From positions 51,001 to 115,000 of the forward strand of contig JAMWET010003060.1 of assembly GCA_024036415.1 (NCBI GenBank): a DNA stretch of 64,000 nucleotides, in the 5' to 3' direction. The DNA comes from Prochilodus magdalenae. Lineage: Eukaryota > Chordata > Actinopteri > Characiformes > Prochilodontidae. Under the pieces are notes generated by a model. It saw only the letters and a program-made list of their open reading frames with translations. It was not told the origin of the DNA and searched no databases. The position numbers and the translations under genes are program-made. Positions 45,701-56,500 of this stretch are shown piece by piece; within the stretch, counting starts at the first letter, position 1; the number at the start of each line of letters is the position of its first letter.

Positions 45701-48700
45701 AGCTACAACCCCCTTGTAGTGAGCTACCACAACCTGCTAGTGAGCTGCAATAACCAGCTATTGAGCTACCACAACCTGCTAATGAGCTACAACAACCTGC
45801 TATTGAGCTACAACAACCTGCTATTGAGCTACCACAACCTTCTAGTGAGCTACCACAACCTTCTAGTGAGCTACAGCAATCTGCTACTGAGCTACTACAA
45901 CCTGCTCTTGAACTACAATAACCTGCTAGTGAGCTACTACAACCTGCTAGTGAGCTAGCACAACTTGCTAATGAACTACCACAATCTGCTAATGAGCTAC
46001 CACAACCAGCTAATGAAGCACCACAACCTGCTTATGAACTACCACAACCTTCTAGTGAGCTACCACAACCTGCTAATGAGCTACAACAACCTGCTATTGA
46101 GTTACCACAACCTTCTAGTGAGCTACAACAATCTGCTACTGAGCTACAACAACCTGCTCTTGAGCTACAATAACCTGCTAGTGAGTTACTACAACCTGCT
46201 AGTGAGCTAGCACAACTTGCTAATGAACTACCACAATCTGCTAATGAGCTACCACAACCAGCTAATGAAGCACCACAACCTGCTTATGAACTACCACAAC
46301 CTTCTAGTAAGCTAGCACAACCTTCTAGCGAGCTACAACAAACTGCTTATGAGCTACTATAACCTTGTACTGAGCTACCGCAACCTGCTGGTGAGCTATA
46401 ACCACCTTGTAGTGAGCTACAACAACCTGCTAATGAACTACAACAACCTGCTAGTCAGCTACCACAACCTTCTAGGGCTGGGGTTTGAATCCCGGTCTTG
46501 GTAACTATGCTGTGCTGTACCAATAAGAGTCCTTGGGCCAGACTCCAGTGTTTACACCACTAAACATATATTAGAGGTGGAGATGTGGAGAAATATACTA
46601 CTGAGGTACATCAGGAGTGTATGTGATATAAAAGGAGATGTGCTGTTTCAGACAGAGCTGTTGGAGCTGTTAAGTGTGAGACTGTAGAGTCTTTAAGATC
46701 AGCAACTACATCCTTTTAGAGGGTGTACCTAAACTTTTGACAGGTAGTGTATATGTATATATTAGGTTTTTACCAGGTGGCCTTAGCGCTGATTGATGGC
46801 AGGGTCAGTGGAGAAGCCATGAAACATATAAAAACACACTAATAATCATAAACAAACTCAGCAACTCAGTATAATCAGTATGTATGTTTCTGAAGCTGCA
46901 TGTTTGAAGTTTGGGTACCCGGGCTAAATTACATACTTTAAGCCAAAAGATGTACATAACCTTGTACATAACATTATTTTTAAATATATATATAATTTTT
47001 CTGTTATACACTCATCATCCAAAAAATAGCTGCACCCAGAAGGAATCAACGGACAGGATTGAAACTTGGTGTGTAGGTTTGACATGGTGAGACATGCTAA
47101 TGATTCAAGTTTCACGCTGGGCTGTGTATGTGACGCCAGCAAGGATGGGCCTTATTGCTGTACCTGACTGACCCAACGGCCATGACTGGGAACATTCAGC
47201 GAGTACTGATGCCTTCATGACTCATCCAGATTGTAGATGGCTGCATGACGCAGGACTAGATGCACACAGACCGTTACCACGACTGCCCCTAACACCACGT
47301 CACTGACACCAAACACTGCAGTGGTGTCGTATTGCTGTCACATGTCACATGACCAGAAGGCCTGGTATCACTCCACCTCCACCCCTACCTGCAGGAACTG
47401 TGTGAGGATGTTCAAGCTGCATGGGATGGATTATCACAGGACACCATTAGGAACCTCTACAGCTCCATACCGAGACGTCTGGCGTGTTATGGGTTATGGG
47501 TTATCAAACACGGCGGCCCAACGCCATACTGAGAGAGACAGACTTCTGTATGTGTAGCTCAATAAATATTGATCATATCAGTCTAAAAATCAAGTTATTG
47601 ATCTGGTCACCATCTTCCTTCCCAACACACCTGCAGCTCCCACACCTCCTCCTATGTTCATTGATGATGATGACTTAGAGACAAAGGTTGTAACTTGGCT
47701 AGAGGGGCTCTTTATGTGAAACTTCTTCATAGTCAGTCTCACCTTCAACCTTCAGCTGTATTTCATTGAAGAGAGAATAGTGAGAGTAGGAGTTCTTATC
47801 TTTCTTCAGTCCCTGAGCTCCACACAGGTAAACTCCTCCATCCTCTTCAGTCACGTTACTGAGGCGCACATTAAAGAGGTTTCCTTCTGGATGGTCAGAA
47901 AGAGAAAGTCTCTCTGTCTTTGCTGATCGTCCGAGAGTATAAATGACTGCATGAAGGCTGTGACTGGTCACTTTGTAGAGGTACTTGAAGAGATCTCTGT
48001 ACTCCTGTGGGTATGAACAGGTGAAGGTAAACGTCTCTCCTGGATAGGCTCTCCGTATAAGTATCTTTCCACAACAAGGATCTGCTGGTGAAACCATAAT
48101 GAGCCGGTTAGTGTTGAGTTTGTAGTAACAGGCGGTCATTTTCGGTGACCTTGACCGTCTGACTGTATTCATAGTGCTATACTACCTTTGGGAAACCAGT
48201 TCCAGGTCACGGCTGAAAGTCAGTAAACTACAGATGGGAATCTCTCACCTTCTTTGACCTTCAGGGTCACGTCTGTAATCTGAGCTGGTTCACCTTCCAC
48301 TCCACACCTGTAGGTTCCATTATCCTGCTGGCTAATGTTTTTAAAGTGCACATTGAACAGTCCAGGGTTTTCCCCCTCCATAAAGAAGACTCTTCCTTCA
48401 GGTTCTCTTGGGTTGTGCGTCTTTGAAAGAACCTTATCTGTGCATTGGCTTCCTTTTAGCTCACAGAAGTACTTTGTGTGATTCGTGTATCTCAAGTAGT
48501 CATATTTGCAGCTGATGAGGAAACTTCCTCCTTCATACCCCGTCACACCAACAGAGTCCACTTGACCTGCCAATCAAAAAGGAGTTCCTCTTTTGGTCTT
48601 GTGACCTAAAGCATCTTTGTGTTAAACATTCAGTTATCCTGATCCCTTGATTCCGCAGCTTATTATCCAGTTCTTAATCCTAAAACGTATTAATACTATG

Positions 48701-48992
48701 TTATTACCGGACTACTGTTACTACGGTGACTAGCCAGCAAGTACTCCTAGCAAATCTATCAGTTCTGAGGGGAACTAAAGTGTGGGTTCGTATACGTTTA
48801 CCAGCATCACTGTTTAAACGGAGGCTTATTATCTAGTACATTCCTCAGCAGCTACTACGGCACAACTATGCAAGGTGTCTGATGAACCAAATGTGCCTCA
48901 CACGTTTAAGAAACAAAGGATGTGATTTAAGATTAGGATGTCTGACCTGAGATGAGGTAGAGGATGAAGAGGAGAAGGAGGAGGATCTGCAT
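42736..48992 (-). CDS. Gene D: two-Ig CD300/pIgR-like receptor, complete
   Basis: Exons in transcript order: signal 48947-48992, D1 48249-48566, D2 47743-48081, TM 44692-44790, linker 43448-43497, tail 42736-42948. They total 1065 nt (354 aa) with matching phases. The leader is Leu-rich ([15 protein letters not shown]). D1 is a classic CD300/pIgR V domain with four cysteines (SCKYDY, KYFCE, SQC, YRCGV). D2 has the canonical pair only (FTCSYP, YLCGAQ) and a PCCGK start. There is no stalk exon: D2 joins the membrane exon directly. The TM ([12 protein letters not shown]) has no charged residue. The 71-codon tail exon has YYEEI, VYATA, LYSMT and DYATV; YEEI is a Src-family SH2 binding pattern, and none is a strict ITIM. 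Transcribed toward genes A-C. The large intron before TM holds a minisatellite. Confidence 0.9.
42955..43370. repeat. GA-rich microsatellite in gene D
   Basis: About 400 bp of GAGA/GGGA repeats between the tail and linker exons. It starts right at the acceptor, so the minus-strand C/T-rich form acts as a very long polypyrimidine tract. Long open frames across it are artefacts. Confidence 0.9.
43750..44445. repeat. Diverged tandem repeat, roughly 150-bp units
   Basis: Four to five units each with 'gcattttataagac', 'gcagacagtagtggt', 'aagacagcccagatt' and 'attcctaaattggga'. Intron of gene D. Confidence 0.7.
45020..46480. repeat. 21-bp minisatellite in a gene D intron
   Basis: Nearly 1.5 kb of 'gctaccacaacctgctaatga' units, perfect at about 45060-45290 and diverged after. 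The unit is a multiple of three, which keeps a heptapeptide frame open (ELPQPAN on the plus strand); there is no start context, splice support or conservation to suggest translation. Confidence 0.92.
46480..46590 (+). repeat. tRNA-derived SINE fragment
   Basis: 'ggggtttgaatcccggtctt' is a B-box-like word, followed by 'tatgctgtgctgtaccaata' and 'ccttgggcca', as in the fuller element at 57955-58175. Confidence 0.6.
47000..47580 (+). mobile_element. Degenerate Tc1/mariner-like element
   Basis: Short broken frames resemble the end of a Tc1-type transposase ([13 protein letters not shown] in one frame, then a stretch where RGGHTRY is expected). 'catccaaaaaatagctgcac' near 47020 may be a terminal part. 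Ends not defined. Located between D2 of gene D and the 46.7 kb sequence. Confidence 0.5.
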
Positions 48993-49062
48993 TCCTGGAT
49001 CACGGTATTCGGTTTTGCTCCCGTTTCGCTCAGTAGCTCTAAAAGTATGAAGCGGTGACAAT

Positions 49063-49065
<3 letters not shown>

Positions 49066-49093
<28 letters not shown>
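49066..49093. repeat. (CT)n just upstream of gene D
   Basis: Fourteen CT units about 75 bp before the gene D start codon; reads (GA)n in the sense direction. A similar tract precedes gene E. Confidence 0.85.
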
Positions 49094-49479
49094 AACTGTT
49101 GCTAAATGACAGCACCACCTCCTTCCTCCTGCCTTTCCTGTATGTTGCCCTCCCCCCCGCCGCCACCTCCACCCCTGTCCACATGACTGTATGATTCACC
49201 GAAGCTGAGTTATAATCTAGGATAGCTTGTTTTTGCCACATTCTGCTTCTTGTTTCTTGACTGTGAACTTTCCCCAGGATTGCATGCAGCTGAAATGTGC
49301 TGTGTGTATGCACAGGGTCACACACGCGAGGTGTGAATACTGGCCAAAAGGCAGGAAGATCTAAGATACATAATAATACAACCATCAGTAAAACCCACAT
49401 TATTGTATCTAAAGTCATAGGCCATTGTATCAGCTCCACTGACCGTATAGGACACTCTGACACATCTGACACTCTGGCA

Positions 49480-49860
49480 AATTTCCCCACTGTGGGATTA
49501 ATAAAGGATTATCTTATCTTATCTGTTTGTCTGTGTACTGTATTACCCTGTACTTCAATTGTCAGGACCCCCACAGGACCACCACAGAGCAGGTATGATG
49601 TGGGTGGTGGATCATTCTCAGCACTACAGTTACACTGACGTGGTGGTGGTGTGTTAGTGTGTGTGGTGCTGGTGTGAGTGGATCAGACACAGCAGTGCTG
49701 CTGGAGTGTTTAGACACTGTGTCCACTCACTGTCCACTCTATTAGACACTCCTACCTTGCTGCTCCACCTTGTAGATGGACAGTCAGAGACGATAGCTCA
49801 TCTGCTGCTGCACAGTGCAGTGTTGGTCATCCTCTAGTCCTTCATCAGTGGGCACAGGAC
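49480..49860. repeat. Fish interspersed repeat (foldback type)
   Basis: 'ccccactgtgggattaataa' then 'gacccccacaggaccaccac', 'ggtggatcattctcagcact', 'gtggtggtgtgttagtgtgt' and 'cagtgctgctggagtgttta' form a familiar dispersed fish repeat. Only one arm is present. It lies between genes E and D. Confidence 0.6.
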
Positions 49861-50015
49861 GCTGCCCCACAGGACACGGCCCACAGGACGCTGCCCACAA
49901 GACACTGCTTACAGGATGCCGCCCACAGGATGCCTCCCACAGGACGCTGCCCATAGGACGCCCTCTACAGAATGCCGCCTACAGGTCACTGCCCACAGGA
50001 CAGTACACCTACAGA
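49856..50015. repeat. Short minisatellite (about 14 bp)
   Basis: Tandem 'cccacaggacgctg'-like units. No coding value. Confidence 0.75.
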
Positions 50016-50529
50016 GTGCCCTATAAGGTCAGTGGAGCTGATAAAGTGGAGTGTAGATACGAGGAGGTGTGAGAAGAGATATTGTAGTGGGTCACCATGG
50101 ACTGGAGTTGTGTGGCTATTGATGACCCTCCGCACTTTTGCTGGCTTCCCTCTTCACCAGCACCGCCACCAAGCCTCACGGCACTGGCTTCATCATTGAG
50201 CCTTTCCATGCTGGCTGTGCCATTCAGCATCACTGGTCCATTTTCCCCGAAGAGCCTCGAAGTGCTGTCCCTGCTTTTGTGGACTTCTGCCAGGTTCTGC
50301 CTTGCTCATAGTTTGCCTTGAAGTTCTCCAAAGCACTGATTCACTCTAGACCTCCTGGAAGGGACACTATCCCACATGAGTAGGCCTTTTTTGTTAAGGA
50401 TCATAACATTGCATTAAACATTGGGGAGGTTTTGGGAACCGAGCTGGTGATGCTGTAATAATAAACATAAACTGTTTATCAGTCAACTGCTCAACAGTCT
50501 CCATTGTCCTATTTGTCCAACATCTCCAA
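50016..50529. other. Intergenic between genes E and D, no gene seen
   Basis: Open frames here on both strands are short and unsupported. A stretch at 50090-50390 ('gatgaccctccgcacttttg', 'ttgccttgaagttctccaaa') is not recognised. Confidence 0.4.
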
Positions 50530-50860
50530 ATGTTTGTGGGTAGTGCTGTTGCCTCACAGCAAGAAGGGCCTTGGTTTGATTCCCGGCTATGGTGTCCGGG
50601 ATCCTTTCCATGTTGAGTCTGCATGTGGTCCGTGTGGGTTTCCTCCAGGTGCTCCGGTGTCCTCCCACAATCTGGAGAAGCTAAATTGTCCCTAGGGGTG
50701 AGTGTATAAGTGAATGTGTATGTGTATGTATCTGCCCTGGGATGGATGGACTGGCGGCCTGTCAAGGGTGTTTCCTACCTTCCATCAAATAAGCACTGGG
50801 ATGCGCTTCTGAACCCCCCCGCCACCTTGAAGGATAAGTGGCTTAGCAGACGAAGGAATA
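50530..50860 (+). repeat. SINE-like element, nearly full length
   Basis: tRNA-like head ('gtagtgctgttgcctcacag', 'ttggtttgattcccggct'), middle 'gggtttcctccaggtgctcc', and tail 'ggactggcggcctgtcaagg' to 'ggataagtgg'. This is a widespread fish element; related tail pieces are at 33515 and 58435. Confidence 0.75.
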
Positions 50861-50945
50861 ACACATCTGTGTTACAACTGTCAATCAAATATTAAGTTAA
50901 ATGAACTGTCTGTTTTTATTAGCATATTTATAAAATAAAGGACAA

Positions 50946-50951
50946 TTTATT
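50946..50951 (-). terminator. Poly(A) signal of gene E
   Basis: AATAAA on the minus strand 114 bp after the stop codon. Confidence 0.5.
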
Positions 50952-51064
50952 AATCATTAATCACCTCCTTATTACATTCTAGATCGGGGTCAAGCCTCAC
51001 TCCTCCCACATATCGCCTACTCTCACCTTAAAAAGGCTACCCCCTTAGGTTCACAGGTAGCAGG

Positions 51065-53432
51065 TCATTCCGGTCTAGGTTGGCGGTTAATTGTGGCATA
51101 CACAGTAGCGGAATCCTCCTTAACGAAGGTGACTGTGCTGTCATTATGAGAATCCGGATTCTTCTGGAAGCTCACAGTAGTATAAGTAGGACCCTCGTCT
51201 TTGGGTAGCTGTACTGTAGAATAGATACACGTAGCTGCAAGAAGGATGGAAGCACAGAAACAGCGGAGGTTGATTATTTGGAAGGTATTCCCGGTGCTAT
51301 GTGTAAATAGCTTTTGATAAGAGACTAATTCAGAAAAAACTGGTGAGCATGTAGTCAGTGTCCTAGAATTTCAATCCAGCTACATGTTGAGATATTGTGA
51401 AAGAGTGTGGAGCTAGAATAGTGGTTTCCACCCCAACCAACAAAGCACCAAATGACTGAATGAGTTTGGAATCCAAGTGGATGTAGTTTGCATGGTGTAG
51501 GTCCCAATGACAACAAATGGTAAAGACGTGCAGTGATTCCCCTTGTGTGTTTAAGGTGGTAGTACCTTCAGGCTCCTGCAGATGGTGCTGCATGAGGATG
51601 ATGGGGCTATAAATACATGCGGGGTGTGAGTGATGGGATTCATAGATTGGGAAGAGGTGCTACAGTGCAGGGAATGTCTCATTCCATGTGTGGAAAATGG
51701 TTCCAGAGCAGATGTTAATGATTGGCTAAAAGGAGTGACTGTGTGTGGGCGTGGCTAAAGACCATAGTGTGAAGGAAGTAGCTGAATATGCAGGTGTATG
51801 GAAGCGTACGGTCATACGGGTCTACCAGCAGTGGTAAAATCCCAGTCTACAGGTCAATTGTGCCAGGGAAGGCATCCACCATATCTGACCCACTTGGGCA
51901 ATTATTTGATCTAAGAGAGTCTGAGCACTGATGTGGCTACATCCAAAAACTCATTCAGTCCATGCCCAATCCAGTCACTGCTGTTATTGGCGCTCGTGGC
52001 GGTGTTACACTTGGTGGTACAACAGGTGGTACGTTTCAGTCACAGTGGACTCATTTTTTGTTAGTTGTAAAACGGTTGCTGGTGAATCAGTACGAATGTT
52101 CCAATATAGTCTAGGCTAAGACTAGGCTTAATCCATGTCTGAGAAGCCAGCGTGATCATGCCGTAGATAGTTGACTCTAGTTGGGATATTACCTGTATTC
52201 CTATTGGAGCTGTTAGTGACTGATGAAGTGTTGATATAAATGGTGGCGTCTGACTTTAAATGCCGTCTGGTGTGACTAATCTCCTCGTAGTTGCTGGCCG
52301 CAGTAGGATTGACCTGAGAATGAACAAGATTGAGAAGATCTGCAAAGCCAAAGCTTGTTCATCAAACCACAGAAACAGAAGTACTCACTCCATCATCTTC
52401 CTCGGTCCTACCTGAGGTGAAGGAGCCTGTGCACAGTTACAAAACACAGTCATAACCACAGAAATCTGAAATCAGCCCATCAGCTTTGTCCTACATAATC
52501 AGCATTAAAGGTGACTAGAAAACTAACTTGAGAAGTTCATGGGACAAAAACGAGTCCCCACTGTGATGTTCTTGGGGGAGGGGCATTAATTAGGTGGAAA
52601 TGGCTCTTTGGTTGAGGTGACAGGAAGTTTGAACCACAGTTCCTAAATTGAGCTGCTGGGCTACCAGGTTTCCCCCAGAGCTCATCATCTTACAGAGGAA
52701 CACAACATTACTATCCTTGTATTCCAAGCACATGTGACCGATTGGCATGATCAACATTCAGGAGAATTCACACACCGGGGCTGGCCAGCAAAATCCCCAG
52801 CTTGTAATCCTCTTGGAAAACTACTTGGAACAACCAGTAAACTGCCAGGGAAGGCATCCACCAACTCTGGCCCAACTGACCAACTCTTTGGTGCAAGAGT
52901 GTCTGAACATTGATCTGACCTACATCCAGAAACATGTCCAGTCCATGCCCAGTCACAGCTGTTACTGGTGCTGGTGGAGGTCTTACATGCAGTAAGGAAC
53001 ATTTCAGTCACGTTTCACACCGTGATTGGATTTGGCATGGATGGCTTTCCTGGTGTTTACCTTGTTGTTCCAGGAAGTTCCCACAGAATTCCAAGAAGAT
53101 TCAAATCCAGAAGATTCTGCGGGCCAGTACAAATGTGGATTTATATGTATATATACATACATATCGTCGCTATTCGGTATCTTCAAAATGGCCTTTACAG
53201 GAGAGGCCAAAAACCTCATTTCATTTGAGTGGAAGTCAATGGAACTAGACGTCTTTCTAAGCTGTTTTGGGCCATTAATGCCGGTCCATTCGTCATGAAA
53301 TTTCCACACAGTGTAAAGAGTAGCTCATTTGATCAAATGAGGCATAAAAGTAAAAATCATCAAAAATGGAGATACATGTTTTTCTTTGGACAATGCCGAT
53401 ATGTATGTATGTATATATTTTTTACATTTATA

Positions 53433-53505
<73 letters not shown>

Positions 53506-56500
53506 CCCATTTGTTAATTAAGGATACCTTGTGTTCTTCTGCATCTCAGCCTGTAGAAGATCAGAGCTGATCCTCCAATCAGCAGCAGAACCACACAGAC
53601 AGATACAAAGATGATGATGACGGAAGAACCTGGAACCAGAAAAACACCCAGAATGGGCCAGAGGCTCAGCATAACCTTCCCAACACTCGAGTTCAGATAT
53701 ATACCCAAGTAAAGATATGCAGTGGATTTTTGGAATCACCTGCCATATTAATATGTATGTGCAGTAACGTGCATATACACCTAAAGGATATTTATCTGGG
53801 CAGGAAAACCCATAGAACAGTAGGAGTGTGTTCCTTCAGCCATGTCTGAGCGGTGAGTGTAACTTGTAGTTATCATCTAATAACTGATTTATCTTATCAG
53901 TGCTTCATTACTCCATGTGGTGCCCGGGGACGTCCCAAAACCACACTGAGGAATGTAGCTGTGATGTTGGAGCACTAAGTCCATAGTGACACAAGAACAC
54001 GGTAACCGAGGAAACCAAACAGGAAAATGAAAAAACAAGAATCAGATGAGAATCAGAATAACTGAATCCCAATACTCACACTGCCAGACAAGGACTGGAG
54101 GGGCTATACACACACAACATGGGAGACTAGGAACACCTGGGAACAGGAGGAGCCGGAAACTAGGAACAGGTGAGGGGCGTGACATGAGGACAGAGACAAG
54201 GAGGAGCTAGACACCATGTGCTGAGGGACTGTATCTACAATGATCACATGATAACTGTCCAGCACGGGGAATTTCAGTATGTTCAATATGTCAAGAATTC
54301 TGTCAGTGCGTGGATAACAATAATAATCAGCAATATACCCTTAATATACTGTTAGCATTAATATACTGTTAATGTTAATATACTGTTAATGTTAATATAC
54401 TGTTAATGTTTATATACTGTTAACGTAATATACTGTTAATGTTAATATACTGTTAACGTTAAAATTCTGTTAATGTTTATATACAGTTAATGTTTATATA
54501 CTGTTAATGTTTATATACTGTTAACGTTAAAATTCTGTCAATGTTAATGTACTGTTAACATTAAAATTCTGTTAATGTTTATATACTGTTAATTTTAATT
54601 AAAATACTGTTAACGTTTAATTATATACTGTTTATACTGTTAATAAAACTGTTAATGTTAATATACTGAGTTACTGTTACTGTTAATGTTAACATACTGT
54701 TAATGTTAATATACTGTTAATGTTAATATACTGTTAACGTTAATATACTGTTAACGTTAATATACTGTTAATGTTTATATACTGTTAACGTAATATACTG
54801 TTAATGTTTATATACTGTTAACGTTAAAATTCTGTTAATGTTAATGTACTGTTAACATTAAAATTCTGTTAATGTTTATATACTGTTAATATTTATATAC
54901 TGTTACCATTAAAATTCTGTTAACGTTAATATACTGTTAATGTTTATATACTGTTAATGTTAAAATTCTGTTAATGTTAATATACTGTTAATGATTATAT
55001 ACTGTTAACGTTAATATACTGTTAATGTTAATATACTGTTAATGTTTATATACTGCTAAAGTTAATATACTGCTAAAGTTAATATACTGTTAACGTTAAT
55101 ATACTGTTAATGTTTAGGCTAAGTTAATGTTACTGTGATAATGTTTTCTGCTACTGTTAATGTTTAATGTTAATGTACTGTAATGGTTTAACTGTTTTTA
55201 AATACTGTTAAATTGTATATATGTTACTGTTAATTTTTATACTGATTATATAAAGTTAATTTTAATATACAATTAATATAATATTAATATTAATATACTG
55301 CTGTTGTTAATGTTAATGTTAATATACTGTTAATGTTAAAGTTTTCTTAGCTGTGCTCATGGGGAGGTGGGTGGGGATAAGATGCTGACGTTAACTTATG
55401 GACCATATACAGTAAACGCAGCTGTACTGTCTAGCTCTGTCATTCTCTGTCTCACTTCTATATTTCTAAAACACAGCTAACCACAAACCTCTGTTAATAC
55501 AGCCCGCTCTCACCCCACTCTTATTTCCACAGTGTTGTGCATCTGGCAGTTTCACTCTTTATCACTCTCTCTTTTCCTCTCTTTCAGCCCTAAAACTTTT
55601 AACACCATTTACAAAGAGATCTTACGAAACCCCCACTGAGAAAAACACACCTGACCTGCTCTCTCACTTTTTCCGTCTTCTGGGGTTTTCTATGGGTTTG
55701 TCCCATTGAATGTCCAGTATATATTAAACTTAGTAGCAACAGTGTGCAGAACAAGAAAGCTTTATATCAAGACGTATGTCCAGCTTTTCAATGCTGGGTT
55801 AAAATGGTGACTTTAGCCTATTTTTCAGTTTAAATTATTAGCATAAAGTTTATCTTCCTCAGGACTAACGCAAATGTCAGTTAGAATTCATGAAAGGTAA
55901 TTTGGTCATTTATATATAAGTTTTAAATATAAAACAATTACATTTTTGGGGAGATTTTTTTACTTTTATAAGTTTAAGCAACATTATATTTTTCTTGTTT
56001 CTGGTTTTTGGTGTATTAGACACGGTAAGGCCTCTAAAGTGGCAAGTGTGCGCATATGGGCCCCACCATCAGGCGAGATTCCAGGATTCAAACCCTACTG
56101 AAGCTGTTACAGTACGTTAGACAGTCACACCTCTATGGAGCCACGGAAGACAAAATGAAATTTGTAAAAAATATAGTTCAAAACATTTCAGGAGTCTGTG
56201 GGAGGGATTGAGGACAATATGGAAATATGGGAATATTACTCCAAGATATTCATAATATTCTCTTCAAAGCATGTCACGGTACTTAACACATTAACAGTAT
56301 ATGGTTAGGTGGCTCTTGTCCTTGATCATTTCTTTCCGATGTAGGCGAGGGTAGTAGTGTTAGGAGCCTTACCCGGATAGGGACTGAACCCCATTCTCCA
56401 GCATGGTAGACAGTGGTGTTACCCATTACACTATACCAACCACACACCTCCCACCTACATGTTTGATTACAGTGATGGCATAACTAGCATAATTGCCTGC

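Noticed and set aside
45000..46210. Long plus-strand ORFs (up to 165 codons) of ELPQPAN and SYHNLLM repeats
   Set aside because: Pure consequence of a 21-bp minisatellite; no start context, no splice partner, located antisense in an intron of gene D.
49815..50320. Short plus-strand ORFs of 74-85 codons between genes E and D
   Set aside because: First part is a 14-bp minisatellite; the rest overlaps a minus-strand ORF of equal size and shows no family or splice evidence.
53229..53570. 113-codon ORF with Tyr/Ile repeats
   Set aside because: Produced by the (TA)n tract next to the gene E TM exon.
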